A DNA stretch of 55,422 bases from Candidatus Anammoximicrobium sp. (GCA_012515235.1 JAAYYU010000157.1:1-55422); one strand, 5' to 3'. Numbered from the stretch's first letter, positions 1 to 9,454 are shown. The notes: generated by a model from the sequence alone, not told the origin. A program made the numbers and translations.

Positions 1-139
1 ACCCGTCGATCCACTCGTCGCTACCGAGGAACATCCCACCTACCGCCTGCTCCAGCGGCGACTTGGGCGGCTCGGATAACCCCGCCTCCACAAAAGACTG
101 TTCAAGTCGTGCATCCCCGCGGACAAGCGGGCTGTCGAT
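1..139 (-). pseudogene. C-terminal fragment of a REP-associated-type transposase (runs off window edge)
   Basis: Minus-strand frame open from a stop at 140-142 to the window edge, with no start codon in the open part. The translation contains FVEAGLSEPPKSPLEQAV followed by GGMFLGSDEWIDG. The pattern of a short helix, then 'G..LGS..F/W' resembles the C-terminal segment of many Y1-family REP-associated transposases. The upstream part of such a protein is missing: the sequence before position 139 belongs to an unrelated PDZ fragment on the other strand. I read it as a truncated relic. The family assignment rests on motif memory and is only moderately secure. Confidence 0.45.
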
Positions 140-445
140 TTAATTTATTCCCCATACGAACTTGGAGCATGGTTTCGGTATTCCGAGGATAGCGGTGCCG
201 AGATCGTCACTCTCAAGTCGGGAGGCGCAGCGGAAGGTGCTGGCTTGAAAAGGGGCGACTTCATCCTTGAGGTTGATGGTGCGCCAATTGGAGTAATTGG
301 TGGCCGAACCTATCAGGAATGGCAGCAATACAAGTATTCAAGTGACAACGTTGTTGAATTCCTGATTTGCTTTTACAATTCTGCCGGAGAACTTCGCTAC
401 TACTACCCGGAGATTTCTCTGAAAAAACGGGAGCTTCCCAATTAG
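80..445 (+). pseudogene. Truncated PDZ-domain protein fragment
   Basis: An open frame follows an in-frame stop at 77-79 and ends at a TAG at 443-445. No ATG occurs in it; the first usable start is a TTG at 245, inside the domain, so the fragment is probably N-terminally truncated. The product has the PDZ hallmark VTLKSGGAAEGAGLKRGD then FILEVDGAPIG, the usual carboxylate-loop/strand region of periplasmic HtrA/CtpA-type PDZ domains, followed by about 45 residues with no recognised motif. The stretch is visibly AT-richer than the flanking GC-rich genes, which suggests a different origin. Transposase relics lie on both sides. Confidence 0.5.
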
Positions 446-479
446 GAGGGGGCCAGGTCCATTTGCTCGTAAGTATGTG

Positions 480-830
480 CTCACGACTTGTTTGAAAAAA
501 GTCCAACCCGAACGACTGAGGAGCAGGGCTGCCCGCAGGGAAACTTTCGCCAGTGTTGCGTCTGCGGGTGCTGGCTATTGGCACTAATTCCTCGTCACGC
601 CCGCCACTGCCGAGGAAGCGCCGGATCGCTCGGCGTCGCCAACCCGCGATGCGCTGCTTCGTCCTTTTGAATCCGCGCCCAGGCGGAACCCCAACGCCAA
701 GCTTCCGCACATTCCGCCAAGTGCGCACGCAGCGGATTCCGTTCGACGTACCGCAGGACGGTCAGCAGATGGTCGTCCGCCTGCACCGGGCGTCTCTGTA
801 AAAAGTCCTGACTTTTTCGTCTCCTTTTTC
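480..830 (-). pseudogene. Decayed Y1-type (REP-associated) transposase, C-terminal half
   Basis: On the minus strand at 798-595 the frame reads PVQADDHLLTVLRYVERNPL and then RAHLAECAEAWRWGS. This is the very characteristic 'D-H-L-L-T-V-x-R-Y-V-E-R-N-P-L-R-A ... E-x-W-x-W-S' block of Y1/IS200-like REP-associated transposases. The frame stops at 595. Beyond it the matching tail (Pro-Gln-Thr ... Leu-Ala-Lys-Val) can be followed only by changing frame around 520-560. The N-terminal catalytic half (HUH and Tyr) is absent upstream of about 800. This is a dead 3' fragment; such enzymes normally mobilise REP palindromes, which do occur elsewhere in the window. Confidence 0.7.
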
Positions 831-1031
831 GTCTCCCGGCGGCGTGGCGGGGCTTGGAAGGCTGTGAAGTTGGGGCGTTTGTGCGCGTTACCGCAACTCT
901 GCAGGGCGTAGGGGAATTGTTCGTCGCAACGGCGCGAGCGGCCGATGATGACTGCTGAAACCCTGCCGTCCTGCGCGGATTCAACGGTTGTGCCGTGCTA
1001 GCATCGGTGGGTGGTTGCAGACCGAGACCCC

Positions 1032-3284
1032 ATGAAGCGGACTCTTTCTCGCCAACTGAGCCTTCTGCTCGCCGTGTGCTTGTCGGCCCTGTGCCTGCTG
1101 GCCGTCGGTTGTGCGCTTGGCAGCCGGTCCGAGGTCGAGTTTGGGGCGAGCGACGTAGGGCATTACCAGCAGTTCGCGACGACGATCGAGTATCCCGACG
1201 TCGAGAATCCGGCCTGTGACGATCTGGTCCAGACTCCGCCGCCGCTGACGCTCACGGAATCCGAACCGCCGCCGTTTCGCGACCTGACGCTGCAGCAGGC
1301 CATCGCGACGGCCCTGTCCACGTCGGAGGTGCTCCGCGATCTGCAGGGGCTGGTGCTCAGTTCGCCGAACAACGTCCGCACGGTCCAGGACCCGGCGCTT
1401 CGGGAGACCGATCCGATCACGGGCGTCGAGGCGGCCTTGAGCGCGTTTGACGCCGCGTTCGAGTCGCGGGCCTACTTTGAGAAGAACGACCGGGCGCTGA
1501 ACAACGTGTTCTTTGGCGGCGGCACGCGATTGCTGACCCAGGACCTGCACGCGTACAGTGCGGGCATCACCAAGCGGACGGCGGTGGGCACCAACTTTGC
1601 CTTCCGCCACAACCTCTTCTACGATTTCAACAATCAGCCCGGCAACGACGACCCGAACCGGCCCTGGGACGTGAATTTTGAAGCCGAGTTCCGGCAGCCG
1701 CTGCTGCAGGGGGCGGGGGCGGAGTTCAACCGCATCGCCGGCCCCAACGGGACGCCCGGCCAGTTCCGCGGAGTGCTGCTGGGCCGGCTGGACACGGATG
1801 TCGGTCTGAACGAATTCGAGATCGGCGTGCGCGACTTCGTCAGCGACGTCGAGAACGCGTACTGGGAGTTGTACTACGCCTACCGCGATTTGGACGCCAA
1901 GCGGTCGGCCCGCGATCGGGCCTTGGAGACCTGGCGGCGAATTCATGCCCTGTACGTCAACGGGCGGCGAGGCGGCGAGGCGGAAAAGGAGGCTCAGGCG
2001 CGCGAGCAGTATTTCCGGTTCCAGGAAGAAGTCGAAAACGCGCTCGGCGGACGCTGGCTGGACCACAGCCGCTACGAAGCGTTCCGTGGGACCAGCGGCG
2101 TGCAATCGACGGAGCGGCGGCTGCGGCGGCTGATGGGGATTCCGATCAGCGACGGCGAGTTGCTGCGGCCGGTCGACGAACCGCTGATGGCCCAAGTCGT
2201 GTTCGACTGGAACGAAGTGCTGGTCGAATCGCTGGCTCGCCGCGCCGAGTTGCGCCGGCAGCAGTGGCGGATCAAGCGGAGAGAGTTGGAACTGGCTGCC
2301 ACGCGGAACTTCCTGCTGCCGCGATTGGATGCGATCGGCCGGTACCGCTGGCGCGGGCTGGGGCACGATCTGCTGGACCCCGACAGCGATTCGCCGGATC
2401 GCTTTGACAATGCCTACGGGAACCTGACCGGCGGCGATTTCCAGGAATGGCAGTTGGGCGTGGAGTGCACGGCGCCGCTCGGTTTCCGCCAGGCCCACGT
2501 GGCTGTCCGAAACGCGGAATTGCAACTGGCCCGCGAGCGCTCGATCCTGGAGGAACAGAAACGGGAGATTGTCCACGATCTGAGCGCCGCCTTTGCGGAC
2601 GTACAGCGGACCTACCTGGTATCCCAGACGAATTACAACCGGCGCATGGCGGCCCGCGAGCAACTGCAAGCTTTGGAGGCGGTCTACGAAGACGCCGACG
2701 AGAACGAGAAGACCCGCTTGCTGGATTTGCTGCTGGACGCCCAGCGCCGCCTGGCCGATGCCGAAAGCCAGTATTATCGTTCGTTGATCGAGTACACCTT
2801 GGCGATCAAGGCGGTCCACGTGCAGAAGGGCTCGTTGCTGGACTACAACGAGATCTACCTGAGCGAAGGGCCTTGGCCCGGAAAAGCGTATCACGACGCT
2901 TGCCGGCGAGACCAGTTGCGTTCAGCCCCCCGCGCGCTGAGCGACTACCGGCTGTCGCGCGTGCCGTTCGTGAGCCAAGGCCCGTACGTCCAGGACACGG
3001 CAACGCCGGGCCGGGAACCTTTGCCGGCCGGCCCGTCCGCGCCCGGCCGCGAAGGCGACGGCGTCCCCACGCCGGCTCCGGCGCCGCCCGCGGCCGCTCC
3101 GCTGCCAGATTCGGCCCCCGCATTGGACTCGGCCGCCGCGCGGTCGCGTCCCCGACGGCTGCCGCATCCGGCCGAGGAAGCCGGGCAAGCCGCTTACCTC
3201 CGGACGAGCTACGCCGCGCCGCCAGACGCCGCGCCGCCAGGCCCGCAGGCGGTGCTCCTGCCGCCGACTTTGGGCCGGCAGTGA
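1032..3284 (+). CDS. TolC-like outer-membrane efflux lipoprotein
   Basis: A 750-aa protein of the outer membrane efflux (TolC) type, expected to form the trimeric outer-membrane channel of a tripartite exporter. The ATG at 1032 gives a hydrophobic leader ending in LLAVGC, a lipobox-like site with Cys27; an in-frame GTG at 1011 lies 7 codons upstream but would weaken the signal. The middle (about residues 220-620) has the long Ala/Arg/Glu/Gln-rich amphipathic helices and the two internally similar halves expected of the family, for example LQLARERSILEEQKREIV. The last 100 residues are Pro/Ala-rich and probably disordered, which is unusual for TolC. No adaptor or pump gene lies next to it in the window. 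Confidence 0.8.
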   Translation: MKRTLSRQLSLLLAVCLSALCLLAVGCALGSRSEVEFGASDVGHYQQFATTIEYPDVENPACDDLVQTPPPLTLTESEPPPFRDLTLQQAIATALSTSEVLRDLQGLVLSSPNNVRTVQDPALRETDPITGVEAALSAFDAAFESRAYFEKNDRALNNVFFGGGTRLLTQDLHAYSAGITKRTAVGTNFAFRHNLFYDFNNQPGNDDPNRPWDVNFEAEFRQPLLQGAGAEFNRIAGPNGTPGQFRGVLLGRLDTDVGLNEFEIGVRDFVSDVENAYWELYYAYRDLDAKRSARDRALETWRRIHALYVNGRRGGEAEKEAQAREQYFRFQEEVENALGGRWLDHSRYEAFRGTSGVQSTERRLRRLMGIPISDGELLRPVDEPLMAQVVFDWNEVLVESLARRAELRRQQWRIKRRELELAATRNFLLPRLDAIGRYRWRGLGHDLLDPDSDSPDRFDNAYGNLTGGDFQEWQLGVECTAPLGFRQAHVAVRNAELQLARERSILEEQKREIVHDLSAAFADVQRTYLVSQTNYNRRMAAREQLQALEAVYEDADENEKTRLLDLLLDAQRRLADAESQYYRSLIEYTLAIKAVHVQKGSLLDYNEIYLSEGPWPGKAYHDACRRDQLRSAPRALSDYRLSRVPFVSQGPYVQDTATPGREPLPAGPSAPGREGDGVPTPAPAPPAAAPLPDSAPALDSAAARSRPRRLPHPAEEAGQAAYLRTSYAAPPDAAPPGPQAVLLPPTLGRQ

Positions 3285-3351
3285 ATTTGAGTCTGACACT
3301 GCCCAGCAGGCGCGCATCTTCGTCGCCTGGATGTCCGAGCCACGCGGTGCT

Positions 3352-5136
3352 TCACTGGCCGTGTCCTGCCCACCGCTCGCGGTAGGGCGGTTCGGGTCCC
3401 GCTCGGGCGATGATCGCCTGGCCGGACTCCTTCACCTCGGCGGGCGGGCCGAAGTGGTTGTCGCGCCACGTGTGCCAGTCGCGTTGGTTCTGGTTGAAGC
3501 GGACCAGTTCGGCGGCCGTGTCGTAAATCACGTTCTGCTCGAACAAGAAGCCCTTGCTGCCCTCGTCGATGAACATTCCGTTGTTTGGAGCGCCCTGCGC
3601 ATAGCGGCTGCGGCGCGAGTCGTGCAGGTGGTTGCCGCGGATCACCGTGCCGGGCTGGAAACCCAGCGTGTAGATGCAGCCGCCGTCGCACAAGCGGTTC
3701 ATGACGTCGTAGATGTGGTTGTATTCGACGGTGTTTTCCCGGCAGGGCGTCGGTTCCGGATTCCATTGCCAGCCCAAGGAAACGCCGCTGTAGGGCAAGC
3801 CGTGAACCAGGTTGTGGGCGATCGCGGCCTGCTGGGCAAAGCCGACCCAGATGCCGACCGCGCCGTAGTACTCGACGCCGCAGGCGTGGACGTGATTGTT
3901 GGCGATCCGGTTTCGTTTGGGCACTTCGGCCTCGCCGCGCGGGCCGCCCAGCATGATGCCGTTGCCGCTGACGTCGGTGATCTCGTTGCCTTGGATCAGG
4001 TTGTCGTGACAGGCGGTCACCAGTTCCACGCCGCAGCCGCCCAGGCGGGTCAGCACGCAGTCCTGGAGGCTGGACCGTTCGACGTAGTCCCAGCGGATCG
4101 CGGCCGGCACTCGGCCCCAGGTTTCGGTCCAGGCCTTGCCCGTGGTGCAGTGGCAGGCCTGGATGCCGAGGTATCCGCCGCGGGGCAGACTCAAGCCCAT
4201 GTGTTCGAAGCGCAGGCCGCGAAAATGCAGGTTGCGGACCGGACGATCGGGCAATCCCTTGACCTCGACCAACCGCTCGATCACCGGAGCGATCACCTCG
4301 GCATGTGTCAGATCTTCGCCGGCCAGCGGCCAGTAGCGGAGCGTGCCGGAAGGCCGGTCCAAGTACCATTCGCCGGGCTGGTCGAGCAGTTCGGGGGCGC
4401 TTTCGAAATGGCACCAGCGGCCGGGGCCGGGGCGGATCGCGTCGTGGCCCCTGGCGTGCGGCGGCGCGAGTACGACGACGCCCGCGGCGTGGTCGATGCT
4501 CTGGACGGGCAGGCGATTGATTTCCCAATTGCCGGCCACCATGACTTCGAGATCGGACGGATTGGACCAGGCGCCCAGCAGCCCCGCAGGCAGAGTCAAG
4601 GTATAGCGGGACAGGTCTGCCGCCAGATCGGCGCCCTTCAGTCGCCAGCTGGGGTTCTCGGCGTCCACGTTCGGCGTCTGCGCCCGGACCGCTCGGCGGC
4701 CGTTGACGAACAGGTGCCGGAAGTACCACGGGCCGTCCTGCACGCCGGGCGCGGGAGCGGTCCAGGTCTCGCCGTCGCCGCGTTTCCAGCCCGTGATCGG
4801 CCGTCCACCACTGAGGACCACCGTCTCACCGGGATTGGCGGCATAGGTCACGGGGTGTTTCTCATCGCCCGAGTCTTGCGGTCCGAACGCCAACGGCTCG
4901 TTCAGCCGGTAGGTGCCTTCGCGGAGATAGACGTTCACGGGGGACTTCAGCCCCGCGGCAATCAGCGGCCGCACGGCATCGCGGGCCTGGGCAATCGTGG
5001 CAAACGGTTTGTCCCGACTGCCGGGGCCGGCAGCGCTGCCGCCGGGGGCGACAAAAAACTCGACCGCGGCCGGGGCGCCGGCGAACGTCGACGAGGCGAC
5101 CGTCAGAAGCAGGATCGCGGCGTGGAAGGGCTGCAT
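3352..5136 (-). CDS. Secreted right-handed parallel beta-helix protein
   Basis: 594 aa. The leader MQPFHAAILLLTVASSTFAG is a clear Sec signal. After it comes EFFVAPGGSAAGPGSRDKPF...IAQARDAV, the standard opening of secreted pectate-lyase-like/NosD-like beta-helix proteins. Many helical rungs follow (NRIANNHVHACG, NLVHGLPYSGVSLGW, NTVEYNHIYDVM), a pattern typical of carbohydrate-active beta-helices. The specific substrate cannot be assigned. The ATG at 5136 is preceded by GGAG. It starts only 12 nt after the pgi stop codon, so the two are probably co-transcribed although no functional link is obvious. Confidence 0.8.
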   Translation of the reverse strand: MQPFHAAILLLTVASSTFAGAPAAVEFFVAPGGSAAGPGSRDKPFATIAQARDAVRPLIAAGLKSPVNVYLREGTYRLNEPLAFGPQDSGDEKHPVTYAANPGETVVLSGGRPITGWKRGDGETWTAPAPGVQDGPWYFRHLFVNGRRAVRAQTPNVDAENPSWRLKGADLAADLSRYTLTLPAGLLGAWSNPSDLEVMVAGNWEINRLPVQSIDHAAGVVVLAPPHARGHDAIRPGPGRWCHFESAPELLDQPGEWYLDRPSGTLRYWPLAGEDLTHAEVIAPVIERLVEVKGLPDRPVRNLHFRGLRFEHMGLSLPRGGYLGIQACHCTTGKAWTETWGRVPAAIRWDYVERSSLQDCVLTRLGGCGVELVTACHDNLIQGNEITDVSGNGIMLGGPRGEAEVPKRNRIANNHVHACGVEYYGAVGIWVGFAQQAAIAHNLVHGLPYSGVSLGWQWNPEPTPCRENTVEYNHIYDVMNRLCDGGCIYTLGFQPGTVIRGNHLHDSRRSRYAQGAPNNGMFIDEGSKGFLFEQNVIYDTAAELVRFNQNQRDWHTWRDNHFGPPAEVKESGQAIIARAGPEPPYRERWAGHGQ

Positions 5137-5148
5137 CTCGAGTCTCCG

Positions 5149-6591
5149 TTACTGCCGTCCCAAAATGCGGTTCATGTTCTTCTTGTAGAATTCGACTCCG
5201 GGCTGGCCGTAGGGGTTGATGCCGATCAAGCGGCCTTCGACCACGGTGGCCAGCATCAGCATCTGGAACAGCTGGCCCAGGCAGAATTCGTTGACTTGTG
5301 GCAAGTGCAGATCGGCCGTGGGGCGGCCGTCGCTGTGGTAGGCTTCGTTGGTGCCTTGAATCGCCGCCGCCATGATGTCGGGCAGCGTCTTGTCGGCCAG
5401 GTCGTTCAACGAATCCTGGTCCCGTTCGCTGCGGCCCACGGCCAGCGGATCGCAGCGCCAGCGGTCGACGATCAGGTTCGTAAACAGCTTGTCCGGGCGG
5501 CCCTGCTGGTGCTGCTGGGCGCGGGAGTGCAGATCGCGGGTGTTGACCGTGGTGAGCGGCGTGGCGCCCAGGTAGTTCTGGCCCGGACGCTCCTTGCCCA
5601 GGCTTTCGGCCAGCAACTGGTCGTACCACAGGCCGACGGATTCCAGGGCTTTGGACCAGACGTTCAGCACGCGGATGGTGGCGCCGCGTTTGTCTTCCAG
5701 CAGATGGCCGACGCCCACGTAGTCCAAGACGGCGTTCTCGCCCGGCGGCGCGGTGCGGAAATGGTCGTTCATCGCCGCCGCGCCCTCCAGCAGCGCGACC
5801 ACGTTCAGGCCCAGCAGCGCGGCCGGCAGCAGGCCGACGGCCGACAGCACCGAAAACCGGCCGCCGACTCCGTTCGGGACGCGGAACACGTCCGGACAGC
5901 CCAGGGCCCGGACCAGGTTGAACAGCTTGCCGCTGGTCCCGGTGACGGGCACGACGAACTGAGCCAACCTGGCCGCATCCCCGCCGACCGATTGCTGGAG
6001 GGCGGCCAGGTACTGGCGGAAGGCCACGGCCGTCTCCAGCGTGGCGCCGCTCTTGCTGATCACGACGATCGCCCAGCGGTCCTCGACCTTGTCGGCCAGT
6101 CGGTCCTTGCCCAGCAGTTTGAGCAGTCCTTGCGAGGCGTCGTTGTCGACGTTGTTGCCTTCGAAGTACATCCGCGGCCGGCTGCCCCGTTCGCCGCGGG
6201 ACAGTTCGTTGAAATAGGGATCGCAGCAGGCTTCCATCAAGGCCCGGGCGCCCATGTAGGACCCGCCGATGCCGAGCACGACGACGCGGTCCACGGCATC
6301 CTGCAGTCGCCGGGCGGCCGTCAAGATCTGTCCCAGTTCGCTGGTCCGCTGGTCGGCCTGGTACTCGGCCAGTATCTTCTCGGGCAGTTCCAGGAAAGCG
6401 GCGTCCAACGGGTCTTTTTCCTTGGGGACGTCGTCCTCCGCCAGCAGCCGCAGATCTTCCTCCAGGACCTCGCGCCGGGCGGTTTCCAGACGCGGGCCCA
6501 GGGCCTGAAGTTCGTCGCGGGAAAGGCCCGTTTCGTCGAGGAACACGCCGGAAGGATCGTACGTCACCAGGTTGCTCTTCTTTGCGCTCAT
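5149..6591 (-). CDS. pgi: Glucose-6-phosphate isomerase
   Basis: 480 aa, cytoplasmic; interconverts glucose-6-phosphate and fructose-6-phosphate. Family motifs are visible: VVLGIGGSYMGARAL (sugar-phosphate-binding glycine loop), GNNVDND, VVISKSGATLETAVAFRQYL (phosphate-binding SIS segment) and GRFSVLSAVGLLPAALLG. The frame stays open upstream to 6813, but the ATG at 6591 begins the conserved part and the extension has no family similarity. Shorter than the ~550-aa enterobacterial enzyme, in line with the compact bacterial PGI group. Divergent from apgM, so two glycolytic genes share one 248-bp intergenic region. The beta-helix gene follows 12 nt downstream. Confidence 0.92.
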   Translation of the reverse strand: MSAKKSNLVTYDPSGVFLDETGLSRDELQALGPRLETARREVLEEDLRLLAEDDVPKEKDPLDAAFLELPEKILAEYQADQRTSELGQILTAARRLQDAVDRVVVLGIGGSYMGARALMEACCDPYFNELSRGERGSRPRMYFEGNNVDNDASQGLLKLLGKDRLADKVEDRWAIVVISKSGATLETAVAFRQYLAALQQSVGGDAARLAQFVVPVTGTSGKLFNLVRALGCPDVFRVPNGVGGRFSVLSAVGLLPAALLGLNVVALLEGAAAMNDHFRTAPPGENAVLDYVGVGHLLEDKRGATIRVLNVWSKALESVGLWYDQLLAESLGKERPGQNYLGATPLTTVNTRDLHSRAQQHQQGRPDKLFTNLIVDRWRCDPLAVGRSERDQDSLNDLADKTLPDIMAAAIQGTNEAYHSDGRPTADLHLPQVNEFCLGQLFQMLMLATVVEGRLIGINPYGQPGVEFYKKNMNRILGRQ

Positions 6592-6839
6592 GGGAATTTG
6601 CTTTTTCGTTTCTCCGTGCTTCAGATGGCGGACAGCCGACGGCTCTGAAGATATCGCGCCGGCGGCCTGTCCGCCAGCGGCGTGGGCCGTGAAAAACGCG
6701 CGAATTGCCGGCTGGGTCGCTTGTGAAACGCGTGATTTTCTTGACAATCTAGCCTGCAAAGGACAGGGGTTCGGCCGAAAGACCGACGACGCCGAGCACG
6801 GTTCGATCAACATTTCGAAGGGGGTAAGGAAGCAACGCG
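6592..6839. promoter_or_regulatory. Divergent intergenic region between pgi and apgM
   Basis: 248 bp separating two oppositely oriented glycolytic genes. A consensus TTGACA lies at 6741-6746 in the apgM direction, but no convincing -10 follows at 16-18 bp. A purine-rich Shine-Dalgarno stretch (GGGGGTAAGGAAG) precedes the apgM ATG. No start site for pgi can be placed. Confidence 0.3.
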
Positions 6840-8045
6840 ATGGATATCCACGACTTGACTCGGGAATTGAAGGTTAAGAACGATTCCAAGATTGTGATGC
6901 TAGTGGCCGACGGTTTGGGCGGGCTGCCGACGCAGGCGGGCGGCAAGACGGAGTTGGAGACGGCCTGGACGCCGAACCTGGACGCGCTGGCCGCGCGAGG
7001 CGTGCTGGGCTCTGCCATCCCGATCGCGCCCGGCATCTCGCCAGGCAGCGGGCCGGGGCATCTGGCCCTGTTTGGTTACGACCCACTCCAGTACGTCATC
7101 GGCCGCGGCGCGTTGGAGGCGACCGGCATCGGGTTTGAACTCCAGGACGGCGACGTCGCGATCCGCTGTAATTTCTGCACGATCGATGAAGCCGGCAAGA
7201 TTACGGACCGGCGGGCCGGACGGATCGCAAGCGAGGAAAGCGGTCCGCTGGCAATCCGCCTGCGGCAGGTCAAGATTCCCGGCATCGAGGTGTTCGTTGA
7301 GCCCGTCAAGGAGCACCGCTTCGTGGTCGTGTTCCGCGGTCCGGGGCTGGGCGATCGCGTCAAGGACACCGACCCGCAGGCCACGGGCGTGCCGCCGCTG
7401 GATCCGGTTGCCGACGACGCAGCGAGTCAGAAAACGGCGGAGGTGGCCAAGGCGTTTCTGGCCCAAGCCAGGGAGATCCTGGCCAGCCACCCCAAGGCCA
7501 ACTTCCACACCATGCGCGGCTTTGCCGGCAAACCCAAGCTGCCGTCGTATGAAGAAGTGTACGGTTTGCGGGCCGCGGCCATCGCCGTCTATCCGATGTA
7601 CAAAGGACTGGCCCGCCTGGTCGGCATGGACATCGTGGGCCAGGCGCAAACGCTGAGCGAACAAATGGACCTGCTGGAGCAGAACTGGAACGATTACGAT
7701 TTCTTCTTTCTGCACTTCAAGTACACCGACAGCCGGGGCGAGGACGGCGATTTCGACGCCAAAGTCGAGAAGATCGAAGAGTTGGATGCGTCGGTCCCGC
7801 GGATCACCGCGCTGAAGCCCACGGTGCTGATCGTCACCGGCGACCACAGCACGCCGGCCTACTTGAAGGGCCACAGCTGGCATCCGGTGCCCACCCTGCT
7901 GGTGTCCGACTGCTGCCGGCCGGACGCGGAAGCCCAGTTCGGCGAGTGCAATTGTGTCCGCGGCGGATTGGGCCAGTTTGAGGCCAAGTATCTGATGACG
8001 CTGGCCCTGGCCAACGCGGGGCGACTGGGCAAGTACGGGGCTTAG
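6840..8045 (+). CDS. apgM: 2,3-bisphosphoglycerate-independent phosphoglycerate mutase, archaeal-type
   Basis: 401 aa, alkaline-phosphatase superfamily; interconverts 3- and 2-phosphoglycerate. VMLVADGLGG supplies the first metal-ligand Asp (D24), and GISPGSGPGHLALFGYDP carries the expected phospho-acceptor Ser (about S70) in the ApgM-specific context. IGRGALEATGIGF and CNFCT follow. Near the C-terminus TGDHSTPAYLKGHSWHPVP holds the second metal-binding Asp/His set. Length matches the archaeal-type ApgM rather than the ~510-aa GpmI. Divergent from pgi; a palindrome follows the stop codon at 8104-8126. Confidence 0.9.
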   Translation: MDIHDLTRELKVKNDSKIVMLVADGLGGLPTQAGGKTELETAWTPNLDALAARGVLGSAIPIAPGISPGSGPGHLALFGYDPLQYVIGRGALEATGIGFELQDGDVAIRCNFCTIDEAGKITDRRAGRIASEESGPLAIRLRQVKIPGIEVFVEPVKEHRFVVVFRGPGLGDRVKDTDPQATGVPPLDPVADDAASQKTAEVAKAFLAQAREILASHPKANFHTMRGFAGKPKLPSYEEVYGLRAAAIAVYPMYKGLARLVGMDIVGQAQTLSEQMDLLEQNWNDYDFFFLHFKYTDSRGEDGDFDAKVEKIEELDASVPRITALKPTVLIVTGDHSTPAYLKGHSWHPVPTLLVSDCCRPDAEAQFGECNCVRGGLGQFEAKYLMTLALANAGRLGKYGA

Positions 8046-8103
8046 ACACCCGGCCAGCGGACACGCTGTTCGGCACGGGTCTGCCGGGCTCGCGGAAACC
8101 GGC

Positions 8104-8126
8104 GCCCGGCTTTCAAAAAGCCGGGC
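8104..8126. terminator. 10-bp-stem palindrome between convergent genes (possible bidirectional terminator)
   Basis: Perfect inverted repeat GCCCGGCTTT (8104-8113), loop CAA, AAAGCCGGGC (8117-8126), in the 98-bp gap between convergent apgM and the DUF58 gene. No uridine tract follows the stem. The core AAGCCGGGC is shared with the larger palindrome at 18466-18499, so it may be a dispersed repeat as well as a terminator. Confidence 0.5.
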
Positions 8127-8143
8127 TTCCGGACCAGGCCGCG

Positions 8144-9454
8144 TCAGCCGCGCAGCGCCAGGCGGCGGCAGATGGTAACGATCGCGGCATCGTCCTTCAG
8201 GTGCCGCGTTTCGATGCCTTGGGCCAGCAGCGGGCCGGAGGCGTGTGCGAAATCGTATTCCTCGAACAGGTTCAGCACGGCGGTCACGGCAAAGCCGCGA
8301 CGTTTCAGGTTGCCCAGGGCCACGGCGTGCTGTTCGCTGACCGACGCCAGGATGGCCACCACGGTGGCGTCGCGCGGCATGCGGTTGGCCGTCTCGCCGA
8401 TCAACTGCGTCAGGTTCAGGCCGTCGGTCAATTCGATACGGGCCAGCGTCTCGAAAATCCGCATCACCTGGTCCGGCCCGCGGCGGGTCTCCACGACCAC
8501 CGGCCGCAGGCGGTCGCTGGTCTCGGCCATGCTGGCCGCCCTCCGCGCCGCATCCCGCGTGCGGATGTCGTAATCCCAGCCCTCCTGGCGAATCCGGTCC
8601 GCCGCGTCCCGGCCGTTGGTCACCAAGCCCACCTGCTGGCCCATCTCGTAAACCGCGTTGGCCAGGGAAGCCGCGGTCGTGACCGCCAATTCGCTGCGCA
8701 TCGGCTCGTGCCGCGGATCGTGCGAAGCCGTATGAAAATCCAGCAGAAGCGTGGCGCCGGCGACGGTCGAGGGTTCATACACCTTGCAGTGCAGCCGCGC
8801 CGTCCGCGCCGTCGCCTTCCAATGCACGCGGCTCAGCGGATCGCCTACCTGGTACTGCCGCACGCCCGCGATCCGCGTGGGGTCCTCGTACAGCCGGTAC
8901 GACATCCGCACTTCCCCGATCGGCCGCCGCGAGGCGACGTCGTAACCCTCCAGCGGCATGACCTTGGGATAGACCAGCAGGAAATGCGGATCGGTGACCA
9001 CGCGGTACCGGCGATGCAGCCCGAACAGGTCGCCTGTTTCCATGATCAGCGGACCCAGCTGGTAATAACCCCGCCGGTTGCAGCGGAGCTGGTACAGCAG
9101 GTTCTTGGCCCCGCCGGAACGCAGCATGGACAGCTTGACGCGGCGGCCCTCGACGCCCAGATTCGGCGGGTCGTGGATCAGCGCCCGCCGCGGCAACAGG
9201 TCCTCCAGCAACAACCAGGGAACAGGCAACCGCCCTAGGTTCTTGATCGTGACCACGATGGCGACCGTCTCGCCGATGTTGGCGGTCAACCGGTTGCATT
9301 CCCGTTGGGCGGACAGGCTTTCGGCCCAGGTGCGCGTCAAGTAGCGGCTGACTAGCAGCACGCCGAGCAGCACGTACACGGCATACGCCAGCAGGCCAAA
9401 GTCCAGGATCAGGGCCAGCAACAGCAGGAGGATCGCGCCGACCAGCCAGTTCAT
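8144..9454 (-). CDS. DUF58 domain membrane protein (first copy)
   Basis: 436 aa. The ATG at 9454 starts directly at MNWLVGAILLLLLALILDF; two transmembrane segments lie within residues 1-45, followed by a beta-rich domain (TVAIVVTIKNLGRLPVPWLL). The DUF58 core follows: YEDPTRIAGVRQYQVGDPLS then RVHWKATARTARL. This matches the family signature Y..GD..R.I.W...AR. DUF58 proteins usually work with MoxR ATPases and VWA proteins. This one is downstream of the VWA gene but separated from it by a Uma2 gene, and differs from the shorter DUF58 protein at 14953-15840, which lacks the N-terminal membrane part. Confidence 0.8.
   Translation of the reverse strand: MNWLVGAILLLLLALILDFGLLAYAVYVLLGVLLVSRYLTRTWAESLSAQRECNRLTANIGETVAIVVTIKNLGRLPVPWLLLEDLLPRRALIHDPPNLGVEGRRVKLSMLRSGGAKNLLYQLRCNRRGYYQLGPLIMETGDLFGLHRRYRVVTDPHFLLVYPKVMPLEGYDVASRRPIGEVRMSYRLYEDPTRIAGVRQYQVGDPLSRVHWKATARTARLHCKVYEPSTVAGATLLLDFHTASHDPRHEPMRSELAVTTAASLANAVYEMGQQVGLVTNGRDAADRIRQEGWDYDIRTRDAARRAASMAETSDRLRPVVVETRRGPDQVMRIFETLARIELTDGLNLTQLIGETANRMPRDATVVAILASVSEQHAVALGNLKRRGFAVTAVLNLFEEYDFAHASGPLLAQGIETRHLKDDAAIVTICRRLALRG

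Noticed and set aside
981..2894. 637-aa minus-strand open frame opposite the TolC-like gene
   Set aside because: Arg/Val/Gln-rich shadow of the plus-strand gene, no domain.
3331..6648. 1105-aa plus-strand open frame antisense to pgi and the beta-helix gene
   Set aside because: Low-complexity Val/Gln/Ala/Gly/Asp composition typical of the antisense frame of GC-rich genes; both minus-strand genes have clear domains, signals and start sites.
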